The notes under the pieces were generated by a model. It worked only from the letters and a program-made list of their open reading frames with translations. It made no database searches and was not told where the DNA came from. A stretch of DNA of 64,000 bases from Vibrio hepatarius. Its GTDB lineage: Bacteria > Pseudomonadota > Gammaproteobacteria > Enterobacterales > Vibrionaceae. Below are positions 27,015 to 37,532 of the stretch, one piece after another; positions within the stretch are counted from its first letter, which is position 1; each line of letters starts with the position of its first letter. The DNA is taken from assembly GCF_011806575.1 (NCBI RefSeq), contig NZ_JAATOO010000008.1, positions 148,378 through 212,377 of the forward strand. Reading direction: 5' to 3'. The translations under genes were made by a program, and so were the position numbers.

Positions 27015-28520
27015 ATGACTCAAGCCATCTTACAACTAAGCGAGATTGAGAAAGCATTCCCAGGTGTGAAGGCGTTAGACAAAGCCAGTCTTAACGTATA
27101 CCCAGGTCGAGTGATGGCACTTATGGGTGAGAATGGCGCTGGTAAATCTACCTTGATGAAAGTGCTGACTGGCATCTACAGCAAAGATGCGGGTTCGATT
27201 CACTACCAAGGCAGCCCAGCGGCATTTAAAGGCCCGCGAGACTCTCAACACGCGGGCATCAGTATTATTCACCAAGAGCTTAACTTGATCCCAGAACTCA
27301 CCATTGCGGAAAACATATTCCTTGGCCGAGAGTTCACAGGCGTGATGGGACGCATTCAGTGGGACAAAATGTACGTTGAAGCCGACAAGCTGCTGGCGCG
27401 CTTGAACGTCAAACACAGCTCGAAGACGTTATTGGGCGACTTGAGTTTAGGCGAGCAGCAAATGGTGGAAATTGCCAAAGCACTGTCGTTTGAGTCGAAA
27501 GTCATCATTATGGATGAACCAACCGATGCGTTGACCGATACCGAAACTGAATCGCTGTTTAGCGTGATCAACGAATTGCGCGACCAAGGCTGCGGCATTG
27601 TGTACATCTCGCACCGCCTGAAAGAAATCTTTCAGATTTGCGATGACATTACCGTGTTGCGTGATGGCAAATTTATCGGTGAGTGTCAAGTTTCCGATAC
27701 CGATGAAGACGGCCTGATTGAAATGATGGTCGGCCGTAAACTCGATGAACAATACCCACGCATCGACGTGCGTCACGGCGAAACTTGTCTTGAGGTGATT
27801 GGCCTGACGGGTTCGGGTGTGAAAGACGTCAGCTTTACCCTCAAACGTGGTGAGATTCTCGGTATTTCAGGCTTGATGGGCGCGGGTCGAACCGAGTTGA
27901 TGAAAGTGATTTATGGCGCGTTGCCAAGTGAGCGCGGCGTGATCAACTTAGACCACAAAACCATTAATCCTGTAAGCCCGCAAGACGGCTTGGCCAATGG
28001 TATTGCTTATATTTCGGAAGACCGTAAAGGCGACGGTTTAGTGTTGGGTCTGTCGGTGAAAGAAAACATGTCACTGTGTGCGCTGGATAAGCTAACCAAA
28101 GGTGGTCGTATCCAACACAACGAAGAAGTGATTGCCGTTGAAGACTTCATCAAACTCTTCAACATCAAGACGCCAACCCGCGATCAAATTATTGGCAACC
28201 TGTCTGGCGGTAACCAGCAAAAGGTTGCGATAGCTAAAGGTCTAATGACCAAACCTAAAGTTCTCATTCTCGACGAGCCAACACGTGGTGTTGACGTTGG
28301 TGCCAAGAAAGAGATCTACCAACTAATTAATAAATTCAAAGCTGATGGGATGAGCATCATCCTCGTCTCTTCCGAAATGCCTGAAGTATTGGGCATGAGC
28401 GACCGCATTTTGGTGATGCACGAAGGTCGTATCAGCGGTGAATTTGATGCAAAAGATGCCGATCAGGAAAAACTACTGGCCTGTGCCGTTGGCAAAAATA
28501 TTAACGAGGAAGCAGCATGA
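27015..28520 (+). CDS. rbsA: Ribose ABC transporter ATPase
   Basis: The 501-residue double ATPase has a canonical first Walker A (GENGAGKST) and signature (LSLGEQQ). The second half carries a degenerate Walker A (GLMGAGRTE) and signature LSGGNQQK, as usual for sugar ABC proteins of the RbsA/MglA type. ATG 27015 follows AAGGA by 8 bases. The 3' end overlaps rbsC by 4 bases (ATGA). Confidence 0.96.
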   Translation: MTQAILQLSEIEKAFPGVKALDKASLNVYPGRVMALMGENGAGKSTLMKVLTGIYSKDAGSIHYQGSPAAFKGPRDSQHAGISIIHQELNLIPELTIAENIFLGREFTGVMGRIQWDKMYVEADKLLARLNVKHSSKTLLGDLSLGEQQMVEIAKALSFESKVIIMDEPTDALTDTETESLFSVINELRDQGCGIVYISHRLKEIFQICDDITVLRDGKFIGECQVSDTDEDGLIEMMVGRKLDEQYPRIDVRHGETCLEVIGLTGSGVKDVSFTLKRGEILGISGLMGAGRTELMKVIYGALPSERGVINLDHKTINPVSPQDGLANGIAYISEDRKGDGLVLGLSVKENMSLCALDKLTKGGRIQHNEEVIAVEDFIKLFNIKTPTRDQIIGNLSGGNQQKVAIAKGLMTKPKVLILDEPTRGVDVGAKKEIYQLINKFKADGMSIILVSSEMPEVLGMSDRILVMHEGRISGEFDAKDADQEKLLACAVGKNINEEAA

Positions 28521-29500
28521 GTACTAACACGATGAGCAAACCAAATGAAACTGGCAGCAAGAAGCTGTTCAGCAAAGAATGGCTGATTGAACAAAAATCG
28601 CTGATTGCATTACTGTTCTTGATTGTTGTGGTCTCTTTCCTCAATCCGAACTTTTTTACCGTCGACAACATTCTTAACATTCTGCGTCAAACCTCTGTGA
28701 ATGCGATTATTGCGGTAGGTATGACGTTGGTTATCTTAACCGCCGGGATTGATTTGAGTGTTGGTTCGGTACTCGCGCTGTGTGGTGCTTTTGCCGCTAG
28801 CTTGATTGCGATGGAAGTTCCGGTACTGATTGCTGTACCGACCGCTTTGTTTGCCGGTGCGGCACTGGGTGCGATCAGCGGCATTATTATCGCCAAAGGT
28901 AAAGTACAGGCGTTCATTGCAACGCTAGTCACAATGACGCTGCTACGTGGTGTAACTATGGTGTACACCGAAGGTCGTCCAATCTCGACAGGCTTTACCG
29001 ATACCGCTGATGCTTTTGCTTGGTTCGGTACTGGCTACGCGCTGGGTATCCCTGTTCCAGTTTGGATCATGGTGGTGGTGTTCGCTGCGGCTTGGTATGT
29101 GCTTAACCATACTCGTTTTGGCCGCTACGTTTACGCGCTAGGTGGCAACGAGTCAGCGACTCGCTTATCGGGAATCAATGTTGACCGCGTGAAGATTGGC
29201 GTGTACGCCATCTGTGGTCTACTTGCCGCTCTCGCGGGCATCATCATTACGTCACGTCTTTCGTCTGCGCAGCCGACTGCAGGCATGGGATACGAGCTGG
29301 ATGCGATTGCCGCAGTGGTACTCGGCGGTACCAGCTTAATGGGCGGTAAAGGCCGCATCATGGGCACCTTGATTGGTGCGCTGATCATCGGCTTCCTTAA
29401 CAACGCTCTAAACCTACTCGACGTATCTTCTTACTACCAAATGATTGCGAAAGCGGTCGTTATCCTACTGGCAGTATTGGTAGACAACAAAAACAAGTGA
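28517..29500 (+). CDS. rbsC: Ribose ABC transporter permease
   Basis: The 327-residue membrane protein has 8-10 segments and the family motifs [20 protein letters not shown] and [20 protein letters not shown]. It forms the inner-membrane channel with RbsA. The start overlaps rbsA, and rbsB follows after 56 bp. Confidence 0.96.
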   Translation: MSTNTMSKPNETGSKKLFSKEWLIEQKSLIALLFLIVVVSFLNPNFFTVDNILNILRQTSVNAIIAVGMTLVILTAGIDLSVGSVLALCGAFAASLIAMEVPVLIAVPTALFAGAALGAISGIIIAKGKVQAFIATLVTMTLLRGVTMVYTEGRPISTGFTDTADAFAWFGTGYALGIPVPVWIMVVVFAAAWYVLNHTRFGRYVYALGGNESATRLSGINVDRVKIGVYAICGLLAALAGIIITSRLSSAQPTAGMGYELDAIAAVVLGGTSLMGGKGRIMGTLIGALIIGFLNNALNLLDVSSYYQMIAKAVVILLAVLVDNKNK

Positions 29501-29556
29501 TTCATAACAGGCTCGGAGGAAAGGACTTCGAGCCACCCTACACAAGGACTAACACA

Positions 29557-30435
29557 ATGAAAAAACTCGCAACTCTTATCTCTGCTGCACTTCTTTCGTC
29601 CACTGTTTCCGTTTCAGCACAGGCACAAGACACGATGGCTATCGTACTGTCTACGTTGAACAACCCGTTCTTCGTTACGATGAAAGACGGTGCAGAAGCA
29701 AAAGCCAAAGAACTGGGTTACGACCTAATCGTTCTAGATTCTCAAAACGACCCGAGCAAAGAGCTTTCTAACGTGGAAGACTTAACGGTTCGTGGTGTTA
29801 AAGCCATTTTGATCAACCCAACGGATTCCGATGCGGTATCGAACGCGATTCGCATGGCAAACCGTTCAAACATCCCTGTACTGACGCTCGACCGTGGTGC
29901 AAGCCGTGGGGACGTTGTTAGCCACATCGCGTCAGACAACGTAGCTGGCGGTGAAATGGCTGGTCGCTTCATCATGGAAAAAGTGGGTGAGAAGGCGAAA
30001 GTTATCCAGCTAGAAGGCATTGCGGGGACTTCTGCCGCGCGTGAACGTGGTGAAGGCTTTATGAACTCAGTGAAAGGTAGCGAGATGGAACTGCTCGCAA
30101 GCCAGCCTGCTGATTTCGATCGTACTAAAGGCCTGAACGTAATGGAGAACCTGTTAGCGGCCAACCCAGATGTTCAAGCGGTATTCGCACAAAACGACGA
30201 AATGGCGTTGGGTGCACTACGTGCGGTACAAGCGTCAGGTAAAGATGTGATGATCGTCGGCTTTGACGGTACAGACGACGGTATTGCTGCGGTGAATCGC
30301 GGCAAACTGGCAGCGACGGTAGCGCAGCAACCAGAGCTAATTGGTGCACTAGGCATTGAAACTGCAGCCAAAGTACTAAAAGGCGAGTCGGTTGAGCAAT
30401 ACATCCCAGTACCACTAAAAGTGGTGACTAAATAA
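29557..30435 (+). CDS. rbsB: Ribose-binding periplasmic protein
   Basis: ATG 29557 gives 292 residues with a standard signal peptide ([20 protein letters not shown], cleavage near AQAQD). The frame open upstream overlaps rbsC and is not used. Binding-protein motifs include [20 protein letters not shown] and [20 protein letters not shown]. It delivers ribose to RbsAC. Complex hairpins follow before rbsK. Confidence 0.96.
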   Translation: MKKLATLISAALLSSTVSVSAQAQDTMAIVLSTLNNPFFVTMKDGAEAKAKELGYDLIVLDSQNDPSKELSNVEDLTVRGVKAILINPTDSDAVSNAIRMANRSNIPVLTLDRGASRGDVVSHIASDNVAGGEMAGRFIMEKVGEKAKVIQLEGIAGTSAARERGEGFMNSVKGSEMELLASQPADFDRTKGLNVMENLLAANPDVQAVFAQNDEMALGALRAVQASGKDVMIVGFDGTDDGIAAVNRGKLAATVAQQPELIGALGIETAAKVLKGESVEQYIPVPLKVVTK

Positions 30436-30491
30436 CTGACACCTATTAGGGCGAGAAGCCGTCCTTAACATTGGCGTGAGCCAAATTGTGT

Positions 30492-30560
30492 CCTCTCCCT
30501 CGTTGTAATCTGTCGTTTAGAGGGGGAGGGCCAATAAGCTTGTGCTTTTACGAGAGCACA
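30492..30560 (+). other. Hairpins between rbsB and rbsK
   Basis: CCTCTCCCTC (30492-30501) pairs with GAGGGGGAGG (30520-30529) with one G-U. A second stem TGTGCT/AGCACA covers 30541-30560. Neither is followed by a U-tract, so RNA stabilisation of the rbsDACB part seems more likely than termination. Confidence 0.5.
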
Positions 30561-30614
30561 AACTTATTAACTGTTGAAATTGTATAAAGGTTCTAGAGAA
30601 CCGAGGATAACCGT

Positions 30615-31535
30615 ATGAATAAGTTAGTGGTTTTAGGTAGTGTTAACGCTGACCATGTTCTTCAAGTGCCTTCTTTTCCTCGTCCAGGCGAGACGCTCCA
30701 TGGTCGTAATTACCAAGTTATCCCAGGTGGCAAAGGGGCGAACCAAGCGGTGGCAGCCGCGCGCCTAAAAGCAGATACCGGCTTTATTGCCTGTGTTGGT
30801 GATGATGCGTTTGGCATCAATATTCGTGAAAACTTCAAAATGGATAGCATCGATATCGGTGCGGTCAAAATGCAGCCCAACTGCCCAACCGGTATCGCGA
30901 TGATTCAAGTCTCTGACAGCGGCGAGAACAGCATCTGCATTTCTGCGGAAGCCAACGCTCAGTTGACTGCTGAAGCCATTGAGCCTGACCTTGAACGCAT
31001 TCGTCAGGCCAACTATTTGTTGATGCAGCTTGAAACATCACTTTGCGGCATTGAAAAGGCGGCACAAGTGGCGAAACAAGCGCACACTACGGTGATCCTC
31101 AACCCAGCGCCAGCAAAAGCGTTGTCTGATGAGCTACTATCTTGTGTCGACATCATCACTCCGAACGAAACCGAAGCGGAAGTGCTTACGGGTATTGAAG
31201 TTATTGATGATGCGACCGCGCAAGAAGCCGCGAATGCGCTTCACAGAAAGGGTATCGACACCGTATTGATTACACTTGGCGCAAAAGGCGTTTGGTTAAG
31301 TCGTGCGGGGCAAGGTGAATTGATTGCCGGTTTCAGAGTTAAGGCGACTGATACTACCGCAGCAGGCGATACCTTTAATGGGGCATTGGTCACTGGTTTA
31401 TTGGAACAATTGCCTCTAAAATCAGCAATTAAGTTTGCTCATGCGGCGGCAGCAATCTCGGTCACGCGTTTTGGTGCACAAACCTCTATCCCTAGCCGAG
31501 AAGAAGTCGATGCCTTTCTAGCTGAGCAAGCTTAG
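30615..31535 (+). CDS. rbsK: Ribokinase
   Basis: The 306-residue PfkB-family kinase has the N-terminal signature (GSVNADHVLQVPSFPRPGET, GGKGANQAVAAARL) and the C-terminal catalytic motif DTTAAGDTFNGALVTG with the base Asp. It makes ribose-5-phosphate from ribose and ATP. It is separated from rbsB by 179 bp with hairpins and is followed by rbsR after 34 bp. Confidence 0.96.
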   Translation: MNKLVVLGSVNADHVLQVPSFPRPGETLHGRNYQVIPGGKGANQAVAAARLKADTGFIACVGDDAFGINIRENFKMDSIDIGAVKMQPNCPTGIAMIQVSDSGENSICISAEANAQLTAEAIEPDLERIRQANYLLMQLETSLCGIEKAAQVAKQAHTTVILNPAPAKALSDELLSCVDIITPNETEAEVLTGIEVIDDATAQEAANALHRKGIDTVLITLGAKGVWLSRAGQGELIAGFRVKATDTTAAGDTFNGALVTGLLEQLPLKSAIKFAHAAAAISVTRFGAQTSIPSREEVDAFLAEQA

Positions 31536-31569
31536 TTAGTATTTTCGCCAGTTTGAAAGAGGATATTGC

Positions 31570-32574
31570 ATGGCAACAATGAAAGACATTGCGAGACTGG
31601 CGGGGGTATCGACCTCAACCGTTAGCCATGTAATCAACAAGTCGCGATTTGTCAGTGAAGAGATTTCTGAGCGAGTCAACAAGGCTGCTCAGGAGCTCAA
31701 TTATGCACCTTCCGCGCTAGCTCGCAGCCTGAAAATCAATCGCACCAAAACCATCGGCATGCTGGTTACGACATCAACCAACCCGTTTTTTGGTGAAGTG
31801 GTGAAAGGGGTCGAGCGCAGCTGTTATCACAAAGGGTACAACCTCATTTTGTGTAACACGGAGGGTGACAATGAGCGTATGCGTGAATCAATTAACACCC
31901 TGCTGCAAAAGCGTGTCGATGGCTTGATTCTGATGTGTTCCTCGTTGGAAGGCGAGCGTATCGATGTGTTTGAAAAGTACCCAGACATTCCCGTGGTGGT
32001 GATGGACTGGGGACCGATGTTGTTTACCAGTGACAAGATTCAAGATAACTCACTGCGCGGTGGCTATATGGCGGCGAAGCACTTGGTGGATGCGGGACAT
32101 AAGCACATTGGTTGTATTACCGGGCCGCTGGTTAAGCATCAGGCGCAAATGCGTTACGAAGGCTATAAACGCGCATTGAATGAATCAGGGCTAGAGTTCA
32201 ATTCTAACTGGATCATCGAGTCAGACTTCGAGTGTGAAGGTGGCTATGAGTCGTTTATTAAAATGTGCGACAAAGGAACATTACCTGACGCGATTTTTGT
32301 GTGTAACGATATGATGGCGATGGGCGTGATTCACGCGGCGAACGAGCGAGGTATTCGTATTCCGGACGATCTTTCGATTATCGGCTACGATGATATTCAT
32401 ATCGCGAAATTTATGACTCCGGCACTGACTACGGTACACCAGCCAAAATACCGTTTAGGCAAAGCGGCAGTAGAAGCCTTGTTGAATAAGTTAGATGGCG
32501 GAGAAACTGAACCGCAAGTGGTGCAGCTTGAGCCTACGCTGGTGGAACGAAAAACCGTGAAACGAGTGAGTTAA
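31570..32574 (+). CDS. rbsR: LacI-family ribose operon repressor
   Basis: The 334-residue regulator has an N-terminal LacI helix-turn-helix (MKDIARLAGVSTSTVSHVIN) with hinge AARSL-like ALARSLK, then a periplasmic-binding-protein-like sensor domain ending SIIGYDDIHIAKFMTPALTT. It likely binds the palindrome upstream of rbsD and is released by ribose. It closes the rbs operon, ahead of a shared terminator. Confidence 0.95.
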   Translation: MATMKDIARLAGVSTSTVSHVINKSRFVSEEISERVNKAAQELNYAPSALARSLKINRTKTIGMLVTTSTNPFFGEVVKGVERSCYHKGYNLILCNTEGDNERMRESINTLLQKRVDGLILMCSSLEGERIDVFEKYPDIPVVVMDWGPMLFTSDKIQDNSLRGGYMAAKHLVDAGHKHIGCITGPLVKHQAQMRYEGYKRALNESGLEFNSNWIIESDFECEGGYESFIKMCDKGTLPDAIFVCNDMMAMGVIHAANERGIRIPDDLSIIGYDDIHIAKFMTPALTTVHQPKYRLGKAAVEALLNKLDGGETEPQVVQLEPTLVERKTVKRVS

Positions 32575-32606
32575 CTAACCTTTTCCGAACTCATTTAAGA
32601 GTTAAC

Positions 32607-32639
32607 AAAAAAAGCCAGTAGCATCGCTACTGGCTTTTT
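32607..32639. terminator. Bidirectional terminator between rbsR and deaD
   Basis: GCCAGTAGC and GCTACTGGC form a 9-bp stem with a 3-base loop, with an A-run upstream and TTTTT downstream. It works for both converging genes. Confidence 0.88.
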
Positions 32640-32664
32640 GTATTCATGTGCGTATCAGCAAGGA

Positions 32665-34596
32665 TTAACCTTCGCTGCGACGAGTACGTCCATGACCACG
32701 TTCGCCACGGTAGTTACCACGGTGGTCACCACCACGGTTACGGTCGAAACGACGCTCGCCATCACGGCCGCTGCCTTCACGATTACCACGACCACCTTCA
32801 CGGTTGCCACGGTAGCCGCCGCCTTCGCGGTTGCCTTCACGGTTTCCATCACGATTACGGAAACCACCTTCACGACGACCACCATCGCGACCACGACCAC
32901 CTTCACGGCGACCACGAGGCTCACGGAAATCGTTGAAGTCACAAACAACAGCATCGACTTGTTTCTGACGAATACGCAGTTTGCTTAGCTTAGTTGCTGC
33001 GTCTGAAGACATCGCTTTTGGTAGCTGAACGTAAGTTTCGCCTTGATCCAGTTTGATCGCGCCGATAGAACCTTTAGTTAGGCCTAGCTCGTTTGCTAGT
33101 GCACCAACGATGTCTTTCACTTGAACGCCTTGCTCGCGACCAACTTGGAATTGGTAAGTATCCCAATCTTGGTTGCTGTTGAAGCCACGACCGCCTTCAC
33201 GACGACCATCACGGCCACCTTCGCGACGCTCTTGACGACGTTTCTTATCACGCTCAATTGCTTCAACCATTGGGTCTTCGCCAATGTAGAATAGAGGGCG
33301 TTTGCCTTGCTGGCGCTTAAGAAGGATTGCAGCCAGTGCGGTTGCATCGATTTCTAGCGTTTCTTGCAGTTTTTCAACAAGCTCAGAGAATTTCTCTAGC
33401 GCTTTGTGTTCTTTGTCTGCTTCTAGTTCTGCACCTAGTTTAACTAGACGAGCCTCTGCAACTTTGTCACGCAGTGGAAGTTGGATTTCTTCCATTGAAG
33501 ACTTAGTTACACGCTCGATAGTGCGAAGCATACGCATTTGGTTAGTGCGAACTAGAAGGATCGCTTTACCTTTACGTCCAGCACGACCAGTACGGCCGAT
33601 ACGGTGGATGTAAGACTCAACATCGAATGGGATGTCGTAGTTAAATACGTGTGTAATACGAGGAACGTCAAGACCACGAGCAACAACGTCAGTTGCAACA
33701 AGGATGTCGATAACACCTTGTTTGATGTGGTCAACCGTACGCTCGCGTAGAGATTGAGGGATGTCACCGTGTAGTGCAGATGCTTTAAAACCACGTGCAC
33801 ATAGCCAATCTGCTAGACGCTCAGTGTCCTGACGAGTACGTACGAATACGATTGACGCGTCAGTCTCTTCAGTTTCTAGTAGACGAGACATTGCTTCGTC
33901 TTTTTCTACGCCTTTAACAACCCAGAATTGTTGCTCTACTTTATCTACCGTGTGGTTTTTACCTGCAACGTCAATCGTTACTGGTTCACGTAGGAAGCGC
34001 TCAACAATGTTTTTCAGCATTGGAGGCATAGTTGCAGAGAATAATACGCGCTGTGCAGATGATGGTGCGTGTTCCATGATCGCTGTTACGTCGTCAACGA
34101 AACCCATGTTTAGCATTTCGTCTGCTTCATCAAGAACGAAAGTGTGTACTTCGTCTAGGTGAAGGCGATCGCGGTTGATAAGGTCTTGAACACGACCTGG
34201 TGTACCAACGATGATTTGTGCGCCATTTTTAAGAGCACGCATCTGATCAACGATAGATGCACCACCGTAGATTTCTAGTACTTTAAGGCCAGAGATGTTT
34301 TTACCTAGGTTTTTCATCTCAGCTGCAACCTGAATCGCTAGCTCACGAGTTGGAGCAAGCACGATTGCTTGTGGCTTACGTTGAGAGAAATCAACCTTGT
34401 TTAGAAGTGGCAGAGAGAAAGCTGCTGTTTTACCAGTACCAGTTTGAGCTTTACCTAGTGCGTCTGAACCAGCCATCAGGTGAGGAATAGCCGCCGCCTG
34501 AATTGGAGTTGGTGAAACGAAACCCATTCCGTCAAGAGCCGAAAGGATAGAGTCGTTAAGCGCTAGATCGCTAAACTGAATTACAGAATCTGTCAT
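32665..34596 (-). CDS. deaD: DEAD-box RNA helicase with RGG-rich tail
   Basis: The 643-residue protein starts at ATG 34596 (AGGA 7 bases upstream); the longer frame has no ribosome site. Helicase motifs are Q-motif region TPIQAAAIP, Walker A AQTGTGKTA, DEAD in VLDEADEMLN, SAT (VLFSATMPP) and HRIGRTGRAG. A DbpA/CsdA-type RNA-binding domain follows (GALANELGLTKGSIGAIKL). The last 80 residues are Arg/Gly-rich (REGGRGRDGGRREGG and similar). DeaD/CsdA unwinds structured RNA in ribosome assembly and cold adaptation. The RGG tail is longer and more repetitive than in E. coli. Confidence 0.95.
   Translation of the reverse strand: MTDSVIQFSDLALNDSILSALDGMGFVSPTPIQAAAIPHLMAGSDALGKAQTGTGKTAAFSLPLLNKVDFSQRKPQAIVLAPTRELAIQVAAEMKNLGKNISGLKVLEIYGGASIVDQMRALKNGAQIIVGTPGRVQDLINRDRLHLDEVHTFVLDEADEMLNMGFVDDVTAIMEHAPSSAQRVLFSATMPPMLKNIVERFLREPVTIDVAGKNHTVDKVEQQFWVVKGVEKDEAMSRLLETEETDASIVFVRTRQDTERLADWLCARGFKASALHGDIPQSLRERTVDHIKQGVIDILVATDVVARGLDVPRITHVFNYDIPFDVESYIHRIGRTGRAGRKGKAILLVRTNQMRMLRTIERVTKSSMEEIQLPLRDKVAEARLVKLGAELEADKEHKALEKFSELVEKLQETLEIDATALAAILLKRQQGKRPLFYIGEDPMVEAIERDKKRRQERREGGRDGRREGGRGFNSNQDWDTYQFQVGREQGVQVKDIVGALANELGLTKGSIGAIKLDQGETYVQLPKAMSSDAATKLSKLRIRQKQVDAVVCDFNDFREPRGRREGGRGRDGGRREGGFRNRDGNREGNREGGGYRGNREGGRGNREGSGRDGERRFDRNRGGDHRGNYRGERGHGRTRRSEG
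32680..32930 (-). repeat. Degenerate coding repeats of the DeaD RGG tail
   Basis: On the minus strand the region repeats short blocks encoding G-R-R-E-G-G, N-R-E-G and R-G-N-R. On the plus strand it reads as CACGACCACCTTCACGG-like units. These repeats produce long spurious antisense ORFs. Confidence 0.75.
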
Positions 34597-34964
34597 TGGG
34601 ATCCTACTAATTAATGTCAACAAAAGGTCCCACGAGCTCTACCAATTCCAATACCAATCCAGTTAAATTGCTGATTCCGTTCAGATGCGGATAAGTCGTA
34701 AATCGCATCAAGCCGCTAGGGACATATATATAAGGGGGCGAATTATTCCCTAAAAGCATAAGAAAAGCCAGAAAAAATTGAAATACATCACATATTTTTC
34801 TCGACAGCGGAGAATCTGTTCATATTTACGTCACATTTGAGTTACGCCAAGTGATTGATAGTTCGTTGATGGCGATAATTCTGTCGATAGACATGGCCTC
34901 AAGCTAGCTTGGCTATAGCGGCAATGTTATAGTGTCGGCAATTTTTCCAGTAAGAAATGTAGAG
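34597..34964. other. Intergenic region between divergent deaD and rnb
   Basis: This 368-bp gap must contain the promoters of both genes. The deaD side has a TTGGTATTGGAATTGGTA run on the minus strand and an AT-rich patch (acatatatataag) near 34725. No operator or clear paired hairpin was found. Confidence 0.4.
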
Positions 34965-36968
34965 ATGTTCCAAGATAACCCGCTACTGGCTCAACTTAAG
35001 CAGCAAATCCAAGAGAACCTACCTAAAAAGGAAGGTACAATCAAAGCAACGGACAAAGGCTTTGGTTTCCTTGAAGTCGACAGTAAAACCAGCTTCTTTA
35101 TTCCGCCACCGTACATGAAAAAGTGCTTACACGGCGACAAAGTAAAGGCGATCATCCGTACTGAAAAAGAGCGTGAAGTTGCTGAACCAGAAGAGTTATT
35201 GGAACAATCTCTGACTCGCTTTATCGGTCGAGTGAAACTGTTCAAAGGTAAGCTGAACGTTGCACCGGATCACCCTCAATTGAAAAAGCTGTCTCTCAAA
35301 GCGAAAACCCGTAAGGGCATTAAGAGCGATGATCTGAAAGAGGGCGATTGGGTGGTTGCTCACCTAATTCGTCACCCGCTAAAAGGTGACAACGGCTTCT
35401 TCGTTGAAATCTCTGAAAAGATCACCGACGCCGACGACAAGATCGCACCTTGGTGGGTAACGTTGGCGGAAAACGATCTGCCTAATAGCGAACCTGCGGG
35501 CATCGATAACTGGGAAATCAAAGACGACGCAGATCTCGAACGCGTAGACATGACTCATGTTCCTTTCGTGACCATCGATGGTGAATCAACAAAAGATATG
35601 GACGATGCGCTGTACGCGAAGAAAACCGAATCTGGCGACTTTGAGCTGACGATTGCGATTGCCGATCCAACCGCTTACATCACGCCAGATAGCGATATGG
35701 ATAAAGTGGCACGCGAGCGTGGTTTCACTATTTATCTTCCAGGCCGCAATATCCCGATGCTCCCACGCGATCTAGCGGATGAGCTGTGTTCGTTGATTGA
35801 GAACGAAGTTCGCCCAGCACTATGTTGTAGCGTAACGGTCAGTAAAGACGGCGTGATTGGGGATGACATCAAGTTCTTCGCTGCCAACATTAAGTCTCAT
35901 GCTCGTTTGGTTTACGACAACGTTTCTGACTGGATCGAAAACGGCACCTCAGACGCTTGGCTGCCAAGCGATGACATTGCGGAAATTGTGCGCGACTTGT
36001 ACGAGTTCTCTAAAGCGCGCGCAGAGTGGCGTGAGAAGAACGCGGTTGTGTTCCCAGACCGTCCAGATTACCGATTTGAGCTAAGCGAAGACAACGACGT
36101 CGTGGCTATCCACGCTGACATGCGTCGTAGTGCAAACCGTTTGGTTGAAGAAGCGATGATCACCGCAAACATCTGTGCAGGTCGTACGCTAAAAGCGAAC
36201 TTTGATTCGGGTGTGTTTAACACTCACGCGGGTTTCAAACCAGAGAAAATCGAAGAAGTGGTTGCGCTGATCAACCCTGACGGCGAACTACCGTTCACTG
36301 CGGAATCTATTGCGACTCTAGAAGGTTTTGCTGAACTACGCCGCTGGTTAGCGACGCAAGAAACGTCATACCTCGATAACCGTATCCGTAAGTTCCAAAC
36401 TTACAGCGAAATTGGTAACCAACCACTACCACATTACGCGATGGGCCTAGACCTGTACGCAACGTGGACATCACCAATCCGTAAATACGGTGACATGATT
36501 AACCACCGCATGCTAAAAGCACATGTGTTGGGTAAAGAGCCAGTACAAACCGCGGATGAAACTGTGGGCGAAGAGCTGGCACTGCACCGCAAGCACCACA
36601 AGATTGCAGAGCGTAACGTGGGCGACTGGCTTTACGCGCGTACTTTGGCGGGTGAAGTTGAAAAAGGCACGGTGTTTAACGGCGAGATCTTTGATATCTC
36701 ACGCGCTGGCGCTCGAATCCGTCTATTAGAAAACGGTGCGGCAGCGTTTATTCCAGGCTCTTTGATTCTTGCGAACAAAGAACGTTTGGCGTGCGATGGC
36801 GAATCGGGCATGATCTCTATCGACAAAGAAGTGGTTTACCGTCTGGGTGATGTTCTTGAAGTTGTTCTCAACGATGTTAACCAAGAGAACCGCAGCATCG
36901 TCGCGAAACCTGTGCAAGTGTTTGAAGACGTGAAAACGCCTAAGCAAACAGAAGCTGCGGCGGAATAA
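34965..36968 (+). CDS. rnb: Exoribonuclease II
   Basis: ATG 34965 gives 667 residues starting [20 protein letters not shown], as in E. coli RNase II (644). The in-frame start at 34932 is less likely. Cold-shock-type domains lead into the RNB domain, whose acidic active site is in [17 protein letters not shown] (Asp near 205-214). A C-terminal S1 domain follows ([20 protein letters not shown]). It degrades single-stranded RNA from the 3' end. The short tail after S1 is Glu/Ala/Lys-rich. Confidence 0.95.
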   Translation: MFQDNPLLAQLKQQIQENLPKKEGTIKATDKGFGFLEVDSKTSFFIPPPYMKKCLHGDKVKAIIRTEKEREVAEPEELLEQSLTRFIGRVKLFKGKLNVAPDHPQLKKLSLKAKTRKGIKSDDLKEGDWVVAHLIRHPLKGDNGFFVEISEKITDADDKIAPWWVTLAENDLPNSEPAGIDNWEIKDDADLERVDMTHVPFVTIDGESTKDMDDALYAKKTESGDFELTIAIADPTAYITPDSDMDKVARERGFTIYLPGRNIPMLPRDLADELCSLIENEVRPALCCSVTVSKDGVIGDDIKFFAANIKSHARLVYDNVSDWIENGTSDAWLPSDDIAEIVRDLYEFSKARAEWREKNAVVFPDRPDYRFELSEDNDVVAIHADMRRSANRLVEEAMITANICAGRTLKANFDSGVFNTHAGFKPEKIEEVVALINPDGELPFTAESIATLEGFAELRRWLATQETSYLDNRIRKFQTYSEIGNQPLPHYAMGLDLYATWTSPIRKYGDMINHRMLKAHVLGKEPVQTADETVGEELALHRKHHKIAERNVGDWLYARTLAGEVEKGTVFNGEIFDISRAGARIRLLENGAAAFIPGSLILANKERLACDGESGMISIDKEVVYRLGDVLEVVLNDVNQENRSIVAKPVQVFEDVKTPKQTEAAAE

Positions 36969-36987
36969 CACCACACTGAGTACTGCT

Positions 36988-37015
36988 AAGGTCGCTAGAG
37001 ATAGCGGCCTTTTTT
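36988..37015 (+). terminator. Terminator of rnb
   Basis: AAGGTCGCTA pairs with TAGCGGCCTT (one G-U) around GAGA, followed by a T-run. Confidence 0.88.
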
Positions 37016-37114
37016 GTCATCAACATCTGACATAAAACGACAGAAAAGCAGAATCAGATGACATACATTTGTTTCGAGGTTGACTACTCTGGTGTTGCTT
37101 CATAAATAGCAATA

Positions 37115-37186
37115 GAAGTTTATTTTCGACAATGTATTGTTGGTGTTAGGCTCGTCGTAATCTTAGGTATGGCGAGCATTTTTTTT
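37115..37186 (+). ncRNA. Candidate small RNA 1 downstream of rnb
   Basis: A promoter-like TTGACT (37080-37085), 17-bp spacer and TAAATA (37103-37108) precede a stretch ending in an intrinsic terminator. The stem GCTCGTC/GGCGAGC (37150-37177) is followed by A and eight T. The predicted RNA is about 70 nt and has no ORF. A related terminator occurs 230 bp further on. The 5' end is a guess from the -10. Confidence 0.5.
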
Positions 37187-37353
37187 ATCTGCTGTTTAGC
37201 GCTTCACATTTGCCTTCCTACATTTTTTGCGCCATTTAATTTTTGTTTGTCATAACAATCCGACAAAAAGGATTTTAGACCAAGAATCCGACTACATACT
37301 TTTGTTTGTGCGCTGCTTATTGTAAGTCTGACACTAAGTCATAGATAACTTGA

Positions 37354-37416
37354 TTATCAAATAGTGCGTTTTTTAGCGATTGCTCGTTATATCCCAGTAT
37401 AGCGAGCATTTTTTTT
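37354..37416 (+). ncRNA. Candidate small RNA 2 downstream of rnb
   Basis: An 11-bp stem TGCTCGTTATA/TATAGCGAGCA (37381-37408) around TCCCAG ends in eight T. The tail GCGAGCATTTTTTTT is the same as in candidate 1. A weaker promoter (TTGTAA, 16 bp, TAGATA at 37342-37347) lies upstream. Predicted length is about 63 nt. There is no coding frame in 36969-37532 that would explain the two terminators. Confidence 0.45.
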
Positions 37417-37532
37417 GTCTGAGATTTCGCGTAGCAAAGGATTCGGAGTCGATAAGTAGTGACTAGGGAGTCGCCAAAAAGGAAATAAAAAGGCCGCTTT
37501 ACGCGACCCTAGCAAACTGAAACTATTTGACG

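Noticed and set aside
32638..32988. Threonine/valine-rich ORFs on plus and minus frames that look like low-complexity secreted proteins
   Set aside because: They lie antisense or out of frame to the RGG-coding repeats of deaD. Their composition is a by-product of the arginine and glycine codons.
34620..34660. tRNA-like D-arm sequence (GGTAGAGC) on minus
   Set aside because: No acceptor, anticodon or T-arm pairs with it.
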